A stretch of DNA of 64,000 nucleotides from Magnetospirillum aberrantis SpK (GCF_011022235.1 NZ_JAAIYP010000042.1:1-64000), one strand, 5' to 3'; shown: positions 24,653-36,180, numbered from the stretch's first letter. Notes: generated from the letters alone by a model not told the origin. Made by a program: numbers and translations.

Positions 24653-25709
24653 ACCGTCCCTGCGCATCCTGGTCGTCGGCCAGACCATCCTGGGCAGCCG
24701 CACGCCCCAACGCGTCGCGGCCATGGCCGGATTGGGCCACCGGGTCGAAACCGTCGCCATCAACCGCGACGGCGCCACCTACGAAGACCGTCCCAGCCTG
24801 ATGGAGCGCATCCGTTATCGCCTGCGCCTGCCGGCCGATCCGGCAGGGGCCAACCGGGAATTGGCACGTCGGGTAACCGACGGATTCGACGTGGTGTGGA
24901 TCGAGGCGGCCCCCATGATCCGTGCCGCCACCTTGCGCACCGTCCGCCGCCTCGCGCCACACACGCCGATCGTGTGGTACGGCGAGGACGACATGATGAA
25001 TCCCCGCCATCTGTCACGTTGGCTGAAAGCCGCCATTCCACTGTTCGACCTGTGGGTCACCACCAAGAGCTTCAACGCCGCCCCCGACGAATTGCCGGCC
25101 CTGGGGGCGCGGAACGTCCTGTTCGTGGACAACAGTTTCGATTCCAGCCTGCACCGGCCCGCCGCCCCGGACGACGCCAGACGCGCCCGTCTGGCCGCCG
25201 ACGTCTCGTTCGTCGGGACATACGAAGCCCCCCGCGCCGCCAGCTTGCTGGCCCTGGCCCAGGCCGGCGTCGCTGTCAGGGTTTGGGGAAACGGCTGGCA
25301 GCGCATGGCCGACACCAACGCCCATCTTGTCATCGAGGGGCGGCCGGTCTATGACGACGAATATGCGGCGGTGATCTCGGCCAGCCGGATCAACCTCGGC
25401 TTCCTGCGCAAGGGCAATCGCGACCTGCAAACCTGTCGAACCGTGGAAATTCCCGCTTGCGGAGGGTTCATGCTGCACGAACATAGCGACGAAGCCTGCC
25501 GCCTGTTCCGCCCTGACCACGAAGCCGCCTTTTTCCATGACGACACGGAACTGGTCGAGCAGTGCCGGCACTGGCTGGCGGACGAAGCCGGCCGCCAACG
25601 GGTCGCCGCGGCAGGCCGGGCCAGGGCGCTGAAGGACGGTTACGACCACGCCCACCGGCTGGCGTTCATCCTGAACCGGGCCTTGGATGGCAAAGGAACG
25701 AAGCGGTGA
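24642..25709 (+). CDS. CgeB-like glycosyltransferase
   Basis: A 355-residue protein resembling CgeB/DUF3880 glycosyltransferases, a GT-B variant seen in spore-coat and flagellar or surface glycosylation loci. Diagnostic stretches are VWYGEDDMMNPRHLS in the N-terminal half, VSFVGTYEAPR at the start of the donor half, and INLGFLRKGNRDLQT followed by CGGFMLHEHSDE near the end. It lacks the usual Glu-x7-Glu of family 4. The stop overlaps the GTG start of the next gene (GTGA). Confidence 0.75.
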   Translation: MSAEPSLRILVVGQTILGSRTPQRVAAMAGLGHRVETVAINRDGATYEDRPSLMERIRYRLRLPADPAGANRELARRVTDGFDVVWIEAAPMIRAATLRTVRRLAPHTPIVWYGEDDMMNPRHLSRWLKAAIPLFDLWVTTKSFNAAPDELPALGARNVLFVDNSFDSSLHRPAAPDDARRARLAADVSFVGTYEAPRAASLLALAQAGVAVRVWGNGWQRMADTNAHLVIEGRPVYDDEYAAVISASRINLGFLRKGNRDLQTCRTVEIPACGGFMLHEHSDEACRLFRPDHEAAFFHDDTELVEQCRHWLADEAGRQRVAAAGRARALKDGYDHAHRLAFILNRALDGKGTKR

Positions 25710-26845
25710 GGATTCTGGTCAACGCCATCTCGGCGCGCATGGGCGGCATCGTCACCTACACGCGCAACCTGCATCGCAGTTTCAGCCAACGTCAGGTGAA
25801 CGCCCAGTTCGCCATTTCCAAAAGCCTGCAACTTGACGGCGACAACACCTCGCCCATGGCGGCCAGCCAGTACCGTCCTTTTCCGCGCTTGTTGTGGGAA
25901 CAGACCCTGTGGCGCTCCATGGTCCGCGAAAGCGGTTGCGACGTGCTGTTTTCCTCGGCCAATTTCGGCTTGTTGTTCTCGCCCGTCCCGCAGGTGCTTC
26001 TGGTCCGTGAGGGCGGGTTGTTCGACCCGCTGTACTTGGCCAACTGCACCCCGGAACAGGGGGTGAAAAGCACTGCCCAGCGCCACATCCGCCGCCGCCT
26101 GATCCTGGCTTCGGCCCGGCGGGCGCAACACGTCATCACCCCGACCGCGGCGACGCGGGACCTGTTGCTGGCCTGGGCCCCCGACCTGGAAAAGCGTGTC
26201 ACCGTCAACAGCTACGGCACCATGAGCGAGGCCTTCGTCCCCGCCTCCACCCGCACATGGCGTGGGGATGGCGTCCTCAGGCTGCTTTATGTTTCGGTCT
26301 ATTATCCGCACAAACAGCCCGGCTTGGTCTGTTCCACCGTCCGCGCCGCCAACCAGGCCGGCCTTGCCGCCCACGCCACCATCACCATGGATATCCGCGA
26401 GACCGGCGACTTTCGCGGCGGCAGCCATGACGGGCTGGTGATGGAACAGGCCTATGCCGACGGGCTGGTCACCTTGGGACGCCACCCCTACGAAGCGTTG
26501 CCGCAACTGTATTGCAGCCACGACGTCTTCGTGTTTCCGTCGCTGTCGGAAACCTTCGGCCACCCCATGGTCGAGGCGCTGTCCAGCGGTTTGCCGGTGG
26601 TTGCCGCCGACACGGCGGTAAACCGCGAGGTTTGTGGCGACGCCGCGTTGTATTTCGACCCGTTGTCGTCGGTTTCCCTGTTGGAAGCGTTGCACCGTCT
26701 CGACGCCGATCCCCAGTTGCGCCAAGCTCTCGGCGAACGCGGCCGCAGGCGGGTCCTGGAGCTTTACACCTGGGACCAGCACGTGGACCGGTTGCTGACG
26801 ATCCTGGAACGGGTCGCGGCCGGCGGACGAACCCGAAAGGACTGA
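25706..26845 (+). CDS. Family 4-type glycosyltransferase
   Basis: A 379-residue GT-B enzyme beginning at a GTG that overlaps the previous stop. A Gly-rich ISARMGGIVTYTRN loop lies at the N-terminus, and the donor half has LYVSVYYPHKQPG and the Glu-x7-Glu motif ETFGHPMVE. The domain layout is close to that of the protein at 21232, so the two may have arisen by duplication within the cluster. The next gene, an asparagine synthetase paralogue, starts five bases after the stop. Confidence 0.85.
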   Translation: MRILVNAISARMGGIVTYTRNLHRSFSQRQVNAQFAISKSLQLDGDNTSPMAASQYRPFPRLLWEQTLWRSMVRESGCDVLFSSANFGLLFSPVPQVLLVREGGLFDPLYLANCTPEQGVKSTAQRHIRRRLILASARRAQHVITPTAATRDLLLAWAPDLEKRVTVNSYGTMSEAFVPASTRTWRGDGVLRLLYVSVYYPHKQPGLVCSTVRAANQAGLAAHATITMDIRETGDFRGGSHDGLVMEQAYADGLVTLGRHPYEALPQLYCSHDVFVFPSLSETFGHPMVEALSSGLPVVAADTAVNREVCGDAALYFDPLSSVSLLEALHRLDADPQLRQALGERGRRRVLELYTWDQHVDRLLTILERVAAGGRTRKD

Positions 26846-26849
26846 ACGC

Positions 26850-28709
<1,860 letters not shown>

Positions 28710-28711
28710 CC

Positions 28712-29923
28712 ATGGGCGGCGGCCTGTTCTCGTCAGGGCTCATCCTGGGCGGAGCCACCTTGGCGCAGGCCGCGGTCGCCTTCGCGGCCAATCTGGTGTT
28801 GGTCCGCTATCTGCCGCCCGAGGATTTCGGGCGGTTCGCCCTGCTCCAGGCCGGCGGCGCGCTGGTGATGTCGGTGCTTTCCCCGCGCATGGCGACCTTG
28901 ATCATCCGCGTTCCCCGCGACGGCATGGACGCCGCCCGCGAGCGTCTGCTGTTCAGTGCCCTGACGATCGAGATCGTGGTGTTGGGAGCCATCCTGCTGG
29001 GGTGGGCGCTGCTGCTCGGCTATACCGAGCCGGCCGATCTGGGGTTGCTGGCGGCCTTGCTGCTGGGCCATTGGACCGGCCATGACCGCGCGTTCTTCGA
29101 ACGCGGCATGCGTTTCGGGCGACTGGCCGGCATCGAGACCGCGACCCAGGTGGCCGCCCACCTGTCGGCGGTGGCCATGGTGGTCGCCGGAAGCGGTGCC
29201 ACCACCCTTTATGTCCGCGAGATGTTCACCGCGGTCATGACCACCGCCAGCCTGGCCGCCATCGGCGGTTTGACCATCCGGCGGCCCCGCCTGCTCAGCT
29301 GGGCGGAATGGCGCTGGATCCTGCGCGAGGCGAGAGGGGTTTGGCTGGACAGCATGCTGGAAAACAGTTTCCAACGCCTGACACTGGTGCTGGTGGGCGG
29401 CATATCGGGTCTGCATGGGGCCGGGTTGTTCGCCCAGGCCAACCGGCTGGCGCTGGTCCCGCACCAGCTTTTGCAGCCGTTGGTCACCCGTGTCGGCGGC
29501 GTGTGGTTCGGCCAGGAACAAGACGCTTGCCAGCGCCGCGCCATGCGGGGCCGCATGCTGGCCTGGCTGTTGCCGCCTTTGGTCGTCGCCGCGGTGGGCA
29601 CGTGGTTCCTGGCGGATCCGGTGGTGCCCTTCCTGTTCGGCCCGCGTTGGGCGGACGCGGCGCCGATCCTGAGCGCCATGGCCGGCATGGTCTTGTTCCT
29701 GACGCCCTTCGAGCTCATGCGATCCTATGCGGTGACCACCAAGCGCGTCCGTTTGCTGCTATTGGCCCGCGCGGCGCAATATGCCGGCTTGCTGGTTCCC
29801 ATGGGATTGTGGCTCGACACGGTCTACGACGCGAACCACATGGCGGCGGCGTTGTCGTTTTCCTATGGGGCGGCCTTCGTCACCGCGCTGGCCGTTCTGA
29901 CCCGGCACGAAAGGAAACGCTGA
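28712..29923 (+). CDS. Wzx-type polysaccharide flippase (oligosaccharide flippase family)
   Basis: A 403-residue polytopic membrane protein with about ten to twelve hydrophobic helices and no soluble domain. An N-terminal LVRYLPPEDFGRFALLQAGGAL stretch (split here by residue class as VRYLPPEDFG then RFALLQ) is typical of the MATE/MOP-type flippases that move lipid-linked repeat units across the inner membrane. GPRWADAAPIL near residue 310 is also characteristic. It is slightly shorter than usual Wzx proteins (about 420-480). It is the only export component found in the window. Confidence 0.8.
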   Translation: MGGGLFSSGLILGGATLAQAAVAFAANLVLVRYLPPEDFGRFALLQAGGALVMSVLSPRMATLIIRVPRDGMDAARERLLFSALTIEIVVLGAILLGWALLLGYTEPADLGLLAALLLGHWTGHDRAFFERGMRFGRLAGIETATQVAAHLSAVAMVVAGSGATTLYVREMFTAVMTTASLAAIGGLTIRRPRLLSWAEWRWILREARGVWLDSMLENSFQRLTLVLVGGISGLHGAGLFAQANRLALVPHQLLQPLVTRVGGVWFGQEQDACQRRAMRGRMLAWLLPPLVVAAVGTWFLADPVVPFLFGPRWADAAPILSAMAGMVLFLTPFELMRSYAVTTKRVRLLLLARAAQYAGLLVPMGLWLDTVYDANHMAAALSFSYGAAFVTALAVLTRHERKR

Positions 29924-29924
29924 C

Positions 29925-31823
29925 ATGTGCGGCATCGCCGGCATCGCCGCCCTGGCTCCCGTCACCCCGGCCACCGTCGCCGCCATGACCGCGACCATGG
30001 TTCATCGCGGCCCCGACGGCCATGGCCTGTGGTCCAGCCCGGATGGCCGCGTGGTCCTGGGCCATCGCCGGCTGGCGATCATCGACACCTCGGCCGCCGG
30101 AGCCCAGCCCATGGCGTCGGCCGACGGCACGCGGGTCCTGTGTTTCAACGGCGAAATCTACAATTACCGGGAAGTCGCGGCGCGGCTGACCGCCGAAGGC
30201 GCGACCTTCAGCGGCCACAGCGACACCGAGGTCCTGTTGGCCGCCTATGGCCGATGGGGCGAGGATTGTCTGGCCGAACTGAACGGCATGTTCGCCTTCG
30301 CCCTGTGGGATGGAGTCCGCAACCGACTGTTCTGTGCCCGCGACCGCTTTGGCGAGAAGCCGTTCCTGTTCGCCACCCCGCCCGGCGCTTTTGTCTTCGC
30401 CTCGGAATACAAGGCCCTGTTGACGGTCGCCGAGATCGGCGACGACGTCGATCCGTCGCTGCTGGCGCGCTTTCTGGTCACTTCGGCGGATGGTCTGGAC
30501 GACCGGCGCCAGAGCGTGTTTCCGGCCATTTCCCAGTTGTTGCCGGGCGAATGCCTGACCCTTGACCTGGACAGCATGGTGCCGGCCATCCGACGCTATT
30601 GGACACTGCGCCCCGGTGCCCCGTTGGCCGGCAGCGAAACCGAGGTCTTCGCACGCTTCGGCGAAGTGCTCGAGGACTCGGTGCGGTTGAGGTTGCGTAG
30701 CGACGTCCCGGTGGGGTCGTGTCTGTCGGGTGGCCTGGATTCCAGCGCCATCGTCTGCCTGGCCCGCAAGCTCAGGGGCGACGGAGACTACCACGTCTTC
30801 ACCGGACGCTTTCCCGGCAGCGAAGCCGACGAATGGCCCTATGCCGAACAAGTGGTCGCCGCCACCGGCGCCACCGCCCATGTGGTCACCCCCGACCCGG
30901 CCCGTCTGGTCGCGGAACTGCCGCACTTCATCTGGCACAACGAACTGCCCGTCGGCAGTTCCAGCCAATACGCCCAATATTGCGTCTTCCGGCTGGCCGC
31001 CGAACACAGCGTTACCGTCCTTCTCGACGGTCAAGGCGCCGATGAGATTTTGGGCGGCTACGAGCAATATTTCATGCCCTATCTGGCGGCACGGCGCGCC
31101 GCCGGGCTGGATGTGCGCGAAGAGGAAGAAGCCATCCGTGCCCGTTACCCGGCGGCTCTGTTCAGCCGCGCCATGACTGTGAAGCGCGCCATGCCGGTGT
31201 GGCTGAAACGAATCCTTGCCGACCTGGGTGGCCGCGGCAGCGACGTCGCCCTGGGTCTGGCGGCCGGGTTGGACATCTCGGCCGCCGCGCACGCCGCGCC
31301 GCCCGACCTCGACGCCTTGCGTCAGGCATTGCACCGCGACAGCTTCCATACCCACCTGCCGACCCTGTTGCGCTATGGCGACCGCAATTCCATGGCCCAT
31401 TCGCGAGAAGTGCGGTTGCCGTTCTGCGACCATCGTGTCGCCGAACTGGCCTTTACCCTGCCGCCGCATCTGTTGATGGGCGAGACGCAAACCAAACGGC
31501 TGATGCGCGAATCCTTGCGCGGCATCCTGCCCGAAGCCATCCGCTGTCGCTGGAACAAGCGCGGCTTCCGGCCGCCCCAGGAACAATGGCTGGCCGGTCC
31601 CATGCTGCCCGCCATGCGCGAGACGCTGGAAAGCCCGGAATTCGCCGGACGCGGCCTGTGGCGGGTGAAGTGGTGGCGATCGGTCCTTGACCGTTTCGAA
31701 TCCGGCGAGACCGGGCTGGCCTGGGTCCTGTGGCGGCCCTTCGTCACCGAGGCGTGGTTTCGCCACTTCCTGGCACCCCTGCGTGCCACGCCGCGTCTTT
31801 CGTGGCGAAAGGACGCGGCATGA
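29925..31823 (+). CDS. Asparagine synthase-like protein, copy 3
   Basis: A 632-residue glutamine-dependent amidotransferase with MCGIAG (Cys2), FNGEIYNYRE and ARDRFGEKP in the glutaminase half and SGGLDSS at about 268-274 in the ATP-binding half. A C-terminal MAHSREVRLPFCDHRV motif is conserved in AsnB proteins. It starts one base after the flippase stop, and its own stop overlaps the next glycosyltransferase start as ATGA. An amidation role in glycan modification is inferred from location. Confidence 0.88.
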   Translation: MCGIAGIAALAPVTPATVAAMTATMVHRGPDGHGLWSSPDGRVVLGHRRLAIIDTSAAGAQPMASADGTRVLCFNGEIYNYREVAARLTAEGATFSGHSDTEVLLAAYGRWGEDCLAELNGMFAFALWDGVRNRLFCARDRFGEKPFLFATPPGAFVFASEYKALLTVAEIGDDVDPSLLARFLVTSADGLDDRRQSVFPAISQLLPGECLTLDLDSMVPAIRRYWTLRPGAPLAGSETEVFARFGEVLEDSVRLRLRSDVPVGSCLSGGLDSSAIVCLARKLRGDGDYHVFTGRFPGSEADEWPYAEQVVAATGATAHVVTPDPARLVAELPHFIWHNELPVGSSSQYAQYCVFRLAAEHSVTVLLDGQGADEILGGYEQYFMPYLAARRAAGLDVREEEEAIRARYPAALFSRAMTVKRAMPVWLKRILADLGGRGSDVALGLAAGLDISAAAHAAPPDLDALRQALHRDSFHTHLPTLLRYGDRNSMAHSREVRLPFCDHRVAELAFTLPPHLLMGETQTKRLMRESLRGILPEAIRCRWNKRGFRPPQEQWLAGPMLPAMRETLESPEFAGRGLWRVKWWRSVLDRFESGETGLAWVLWRPFVTEAWFRHFLAPLRATPRLSWRKDAA

Positions 31824-33034
31824 ACCTGGTCTTCGTGAATTATTGCCATCCCGAAACGCCCCATGTCTGTGGTCTGCGCATGGCGCGCTTCGCCCAGGCC
31901 ATGGCCGAGCGCGGTCACAAGGTGGTGCTGGTGACCCGCGACCTCGAGGGGAAGCCCGTGGCGCCACCGGCCGCCGAATTGCCGGGCCTGCTGGCCGCGC
32001 ATTCCTGGCAACAGCCGTTCCTGCTGGCGGTTCCCCCCGTTCCCAGCCGGTTCCACCGCGCCCTTCACGAGGGCACGTTGCCGCCCCTGATCCGCAAAGC
32101 CGCCATCGCCGTCGCCTATCTGGCCGACGGGGGACTGTTCGGCGACTGGCGCCGCGCCTGCCTGGTTTATGCTCCCGTCCTGGCAAACCACTTCCGGCCC
32201 GATCTGGCTTGGGGAACCTTCGGCAACACCGACACCTGGGCGGTTGCCCGCGGTTTGGCCCGTCGGGCCGGCATCGCCTGGGTCATGGACATCAAGGATT
32301 ATTGGCGCCATTTCATTCCGAGACCGTTCCAAGGTTTATTGGCCCGCCGCCTGGGCGACGGCGCCCACTTGACGGCTTTTTCCGGCGAGAACGCCCGCGA
32401 CGCGGCGGCGTGGTTCGGACAACCGTCCGAGGTGGTCTATAGCGGCCTGCCGACGGCCTTCCTGGAGCAGGGTGCCGATCCGGTCTCCAGCGATTTCGTT
32501 CTCAGCCTGACCGGCAGCGTCTACGACCATGCCGTCCTCGAGCGTTTCATCTCTGCCCTGGCCCGGTGGAGCCGCCAACGCCCGGCCGGCACCACACGTC
32601 TGATCTATGCCGGCATCGACCATCGCGCGGTTGCCCAGGCGGCCCGGACACTGGAACCGTCGTGGCGCCTGGACATTCACCCTTATCTGCCGCTGGACCA
32701 ACTGCACCGGCTGCACGAGACGGCCTCGGTAAACGCCTATCTGCGCACGGATCGGGGCTTCCATCACAAAGTCATCGAATTGTTGGCCGGACGCCGCCCG
32801 GTGCTCAGTTTTCCGGCCGAAGGCCCCGAAGCCCACCAATTGGCCGAGACATGCGGCGGCACCTTGTTGTCCTGTGACGACGAAGACGCGCTGTGCCTTG
32901 CCCTCGACCGTGTCGCCACCAAAGAACCTCTTCCCGCCGCCACGGCCGCTGGTCTTGCCGCGTTCACCTGGGCCGCCCAGGCGACACGTCTGGAGCGGGT
33001 CTTCCTGAACGTCCTGGAGAGGGGCCGCCGATGA
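31820..33034 (+). CDS. GT-B glycosyltransferase (divergent)
   Basis: A 404-residue protein with a GT-B-like two-domain layout. The N-terminus has NYCHPETPHVCGLRMARFAQ; mid-protein has WVMDIKDYWRHF and VYSGLP; the C-terminal half has LSLTGSVYDHAVLE, TDRGFHHKVIELLAGRRPVLSF and a final helix. It lacks a clear Glu-x7-Glu motif, but the HKVIELLA segment sits where family 4 enzymes bind the donor phosphate. A sugar transferase of this locus is likely. It overlaps both neighbouring genes by four bases. Confidence 0.7.
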   Translation: MNLVFVNYCHPETPHVCGLRMARFAQAMAERGHKVVLVTRDLEGKPVAPPAAELPGLLAAHSWQQPFLLAVPPVPSRFHRALHEGTLPPLIRKAAIAVAYLADGGLFGDWRRACLVYAPVLANHFRPDLAWGTFGNTDTWAVARGLARRAGIAWVMDIKDYWRHFIPRPFQGLLARRLGDGAHLTAFSGENARDAAAWFGQPSEVVYSGLPTAFLEQGADPVSSDFVLSLTGSVYDHAVLERFISALARWSRQRPAGTTRLIYAGIDHRAVAQAARTLEPSWRLDIHPYLPLDQLHRLHETASVNAYLRTDRGFHHKVIELLAGRRPVLSFPAEGPEAHQLAETCGGTLLSCDDEDALCLALDRVATKEPLPAATAAGLAAFTWAAQATRLERVFLNVLERGRR

Positions 33035-34170
33035 AAGTCGCCGTTGCCGTCCACGGCCGTTTCCATGGCTTCGACCTGGCGCGCGAACTGGCGGCCGACG
33101 GCAATCTGGCACGGCTGTACACCACCTATCCGGCTTTCGCCGCCCGCCGCTTCCTGGATCTCGACACGCCGCTGGCCTGTTGCCCGTCCCTGGAACTGGT
33201 GCGGCGACTGCACGGCCGTCTTGGGGGGCCGTCGCCCCATTTGTGGATCGGCCGCCGTTTCGCCCGCTTCGTCGCCGCCCGGCTGAACCCCGGCGCCGAC
33301 GTGCTGGTGGGATGGAGCGGCGCCGTGCTGGAGGCGATTCCCGCGGCCCGAACCCTGGGGATGCGGGTGGTGGTGGAACGCGGCTCCAGCCACATCGCCC
33401 ATCAGGCCGCCCTGTTGGCCGAGGAATACGCCCGCTTCGGCCTGACGTTCGATCCCGTCGACCCGCGCATGATCGCCCGCGAACAAGCGGAATACCGCGA
33501 CGCCGACGCCATCGCCGTCCCAACAAGTTTCGCAGCAGAAACATTCGTCGCGCAGGGCGTCGACCGTGACCGCCTGATCATCAACCCTTATGGCGTCGAT
33601 TTGTCGCGCTTTCAGCCGCAACCGGCCTTGGTCCGCCCCATGCGACGCCGGGTGTTGTTCGTCGGCCGCGTGGGATTGCGTAAGGGGGTTCCCTATCTGG
33701 TCGAGGCCGCCAGACGCCTGCCGCAGGTGGATTTCCATCTGGTCGGCCCGGTGGAAGCCGGCATGGAGGCCATCCTGGCCCAGGCGCCGGCCAATTTGAC
33801 GGTGCGCGGCCCGTTGCCTGGCGACTCCCTGCCGGCGGAATATCGCCAGGCCGATTTGTTTTGCCTTCCCTCCCTGGAGGAAGGCCTGCCGCTGACCCTG
33901 CTGCAAGCCATGGCTTCGGGCCTGCCGGTGATCGCGACACCCGAGACGGGCGGTGCCGACGTGATCGTACCAGGCCACGAGGGAATCTTGGTTCCGTCAC
34001 GCGATCCCGCCGCCATCGTCGGGGCCGTCGAAACCATCCTGGAAAACGAGGAAAAACGCCAAACCATGGGGGAACACGCGCGCAACCGGGTAGCCCACGG
34101 CCACGAATGGCGCGATTATGGTCGCCGCGCCGTTGCCGCCTATGCCTTGTTAACCGGAAAGCCCGCGTGA
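33031..34170 (+). CDS. Family 4-type glycosyltransferase
   Basis: A 379-residue GT-B enzyme. The N-terminal half contains VLVGWSGAVLEAIPAA and VVERGSSHIAHQ. The donor half contains FVGRVGLRKGVPYLVEAA, EEGLPLTLLQAMASGLPVI (Glu-x7-Gln in place of Glu-x7-Glu) and GADVIVPGHEGILVPSRD. The second Glu being Gln may mark a subgroup rather than inactivity. It overlaps the upstream gene as ATGA and the downstream gene as GTGA. Confidence 0.85.
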   Translation: MKVAVAVHGRFHGFDLARELAADGNLARLYTTYPAFAARRFLDLDTPLACCPSLELVRRLHGRLGGPSPHLWIGRRFARFVAARLNPGADVLVGWSGAVLEAIPAARTLGMRVVVERGSSHIAHQAALLAEEYARFGLTFDPVDPRMIAREQAEYRDADAIAVPTSFAAETFVAQGVDRDRLIINPYGVDLSRFQPQPALVRPMRRRVLFVGRVGLRKGVPYLVEAARRLPQVDFHLVGPVEAGMEAILAQAPANLTVRGPLPGDSLPAEYRQADLFCLPSLEEGLPLTLLQAMASGLPVIATPETGGADVIVPGHEGILVPSRDPAAIVGAVETILENEEKRQTMGEHARNRVAHGHEWRDYGRRAVAAYALLTGKPA

Positions 34171-35249
34171 TCACCACCGCCCCCTTGCCGCCCTTGTCCC
34201 ATCTTTTGGGACTGGGCCGGCCACTTCATCCCCTGTTGGACCCCTGGCAGGAAACAGCGAACCAGGCGTGGTGGCTGTCGCGGTCATGTTGGTCGTTGGC
34301 GATCCTGGCCCGTGCCTTGGGCCATCGTCTGGGGCACCCCCCTCGTGTTGCCCTGCCGGCCTGGATCTGCGGCCAGTCGCTGATGCCGTTGCGGGCCACC
34401 GGGGCCGTGCTCGAATTTCTGCCGGTGGACCAAAACGGACTGGCGCAATGGTCCGCCGCCGACCATCCCGACATGGTGGTCGCCGTCCACACCTTTGGCC
34501 GCCCGGTCCCCCTGGCCGAGGCCGCGACGACGGCACCCTTCCTGGTGGAAGATTGCGCCCACGCCCTGGTTCCCGGCTGCGGAATGGGAGAGGTAGGAGA
34601 CGCCGCCATCTTCAGTCCACACAAGGTTCTGGGCCTGTCCGAGGGGGCGGTGCTGACCCTTGCGCCAAAGGCCGGAAACGACGTCACCACATCCGTCGAA
34701 AACCTTTTGATGGCGTTGCCGCCCACCGCCAGTGACAACCGCTGGCGGATCAAGCGTCTGATCCAGACCATGATGCCGGATCGTTTGCGTCGCCGGCTGC
34801 CGCCGGTGGGCCAGCCGGCCCACGACAGGGATCCCGAGGGGGGCGACCCACCGCCTTTGTGTGCGCCCTCGCCCCTGGCCACCCAGCTGACGCGAAAGGC
34901 GGACATCGGGCGCGAAGCCGCCCGGCGGCGGGCCAACGCCTTGGCCCTACGGCGCGCCCTTGGCGGAACGGACGGGGTCACGCCGTTCTTTCGCGAGGAT
35001 GGCCCCGCTCCTTACCGTTTCGTGCTCCAGGCCCGTGACCCGGCACATGCCGCCCATCTCTACCACCGCTTGCGCGAGGCCCGGTTGCCGGTGGAAAGCT
35101 GGCCGGATCTGCCGCCCGAGGTGATGGCGGCACCTTCCCGTTTCGGATGCGCATTGGATTTGCGGCGCCGCTTGCTGCTGTTGCCGGTGCATGGCGCCTT
35201 GGCGCCTTGCTACGCCACCTTATATGCCGAGGCTTTGCATGGCGCTTGA
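34167..35249 (+). CDS. DegT/DnrJ/EryC1-like PLP-dependent protein (divergent)
   Basis: A 360-residue protein with the fold-type I aminotransferase layout of the DegT family. A PLP-pyridine Asp lies in VEDCAHAL (D129), and a candidate Schiff-base Lys is K153 in FSPHKVLG. Relatives transfer an amino group from glutamate to a keto-sugar nucleotide. The N-terminal part is short and divergent, so a non-sugar substrate is possible. It begins at a GTG overlapping the previous stop and overlaps the FemAB-like gene by eleven bases, an intimate pairing with an aminoacyltransferase-like protein. Confidence 0.65.
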   Translation: MITTAPLPPLSHLLGLGRPLHPLLDPWQETANQAWWLSRSCWSLAILARALGHRLGHPPRVALPAWICGQSLMPLRATGAVLEFLPVDQNGLAQWSAADHPDMVVAVHTFGRPVPLAEAATTAPFLVEDCAHALVPGCGMGEVGDAAIFSPHKVLGLSEGAVLTLAPKAGNDVTTSVENLLMALPPTASDNRWRIKRLIQTMMPDRLRRRLPPVGQPAHDRDPEGGDPPPLCAPSPLATQLTRKADIGREAARRRANALALRRALGGTDGVTPFFREDGPAPYRFVLQARDPAHAAHLYHRLREARLPVESWPDLPPEVMAAPSRFGCALDLRRRLLLLPVHGALAPCYATLYAEALHGA

Positions 35250-36180
35250 ACTCGTATGGGACGAATTGAACCGCCCGCAATGGGAGACACTGTTCACCGC
35301 CGCCGGTCCCAGCTCGCTTCTGCAATCCTGGGCCTGGGGCGAGGCCAAGGCCCAGGAGGGATGGCGCCCCCGCCGGGCATTGCTGCGTGACGGGGACCAA
35401 GCAGTGGCCATCGCCCAAATCCTGGAAAAGCGGATCGGCGGTCTTGGCCGCGTCGCCCGTTTGAATCGGGGACCGTTATGGTTGGTTTCCCCCACGGATG
35501 CGCAAGTTCGTACCGCCTTGCGGCTGATTGGCCGCGACTGGCGGTGGTGGCGTCTGGGGGCGCTGTTTCTGGCCCCGGAAATCGCCGCCGACCATGCCGA
35601 GATGCTGGACGGATTATCGTTGCGAAAACGCAATGCCCCCGCCTGGTGTTCGGCCTGGCTGGATTTGGCGGTCGGATCGGAACCCTTGCGCAAAGCCCTG
35701 GACGGCAAGTGGCGCAACATGCTGAACGGCGCACAAAAAGCCGGCCTGACCGCCGAGATCGGCAGCGATCCGCAAATGCTGGAATGGCTGTTGAGCCGTT
35801 ACGAGGAATTGATGCAGAACAAGGCGTTCACCGGAACGCCCCCCACCCTGATCCGCCAATTGGCGAAGCATGGCCGGCAAGCGGACGATCTTTTGGTATT
35901 GCGGGCCCATGCCCCGGACGGCGAGGCGGTGGGCGGTATCCTGGTCGCCCGCCATGGAGCCGCCGCCACCTATCTGGTGGGGTGGAACGGCGACGCCGGC
36001 CGCAAGCTCAAGGCCAACAACTTCCTGCTTTGGCAAGCGGTCCTAGCCTTGGGCGAACGGAACGTCCGCTGGTTCGACCTGGGCGGCATCGACGACGTCC
36101 TGACCCCGGGAATCGCCGCTTTCAAACGTGGCATGAAGGGACGGGAATACCGGCTGGTCGGCGAATTCCTGAGGTTTTAA
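35239..36180 (+). CDS. FemAB/GNAT-like aminoacyltransferase
   Basis: A 313-residue protein with tandem GNAT-like folds of the FemAB/peptidoglycan bridge-forming group. The C-terminal signature FDLGGIDD followed by TPGIAAFKRGMKG is typical, as is SWAWGEAKAQEGW near the N-terminus. FemAB proteins transfer amino acids from aminoacyl-tRNA to amines; relatives in exopolysaccharide loci are of unknown substrate. The ATG at 35239 was chosen with GAGG nine bases upstream. The stop overlaps the stop of the convergent ldcA-like gene by four bases. Either glycan aminoacylation or peptidoglycan modification is possible. Confidence 0.75.
   Translation: MALELVWDELNRPQWETLFTAAGPSSLLQSWAWGEAKAQEGWRPRRALLRDGDQAVAIAQILEKRIGGLGRVARLNRGPLWLVSPTDAQVRTALRLIGRDWRWWRLGALFLAPEIAADHAEMLDGLSLRKRNAPAWCSAWLDLAVGSEPLRKALDGKWRNMLNGAQKAGLTAEIGSDPQMLEWLLSRYEELMQNKAFTGTPPTLIRQLAKHGRQADDLLVLRAHAPDGEAVGGILVARHGAAATYLVGWNGDAGRKLKANNFLLWQAVLALGERNVRWFDLGGIDDVLTPGIAAFKRGMKGREYRLVGEFLRF

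Noticed and set aside
29880-32186. 768-codon minus-strand open frame
   Set aside because: It lies opposite the third asparagine synthetase and a glycosyltransferase, and its composition is that of an antisense frame of high-GC coding DNA.
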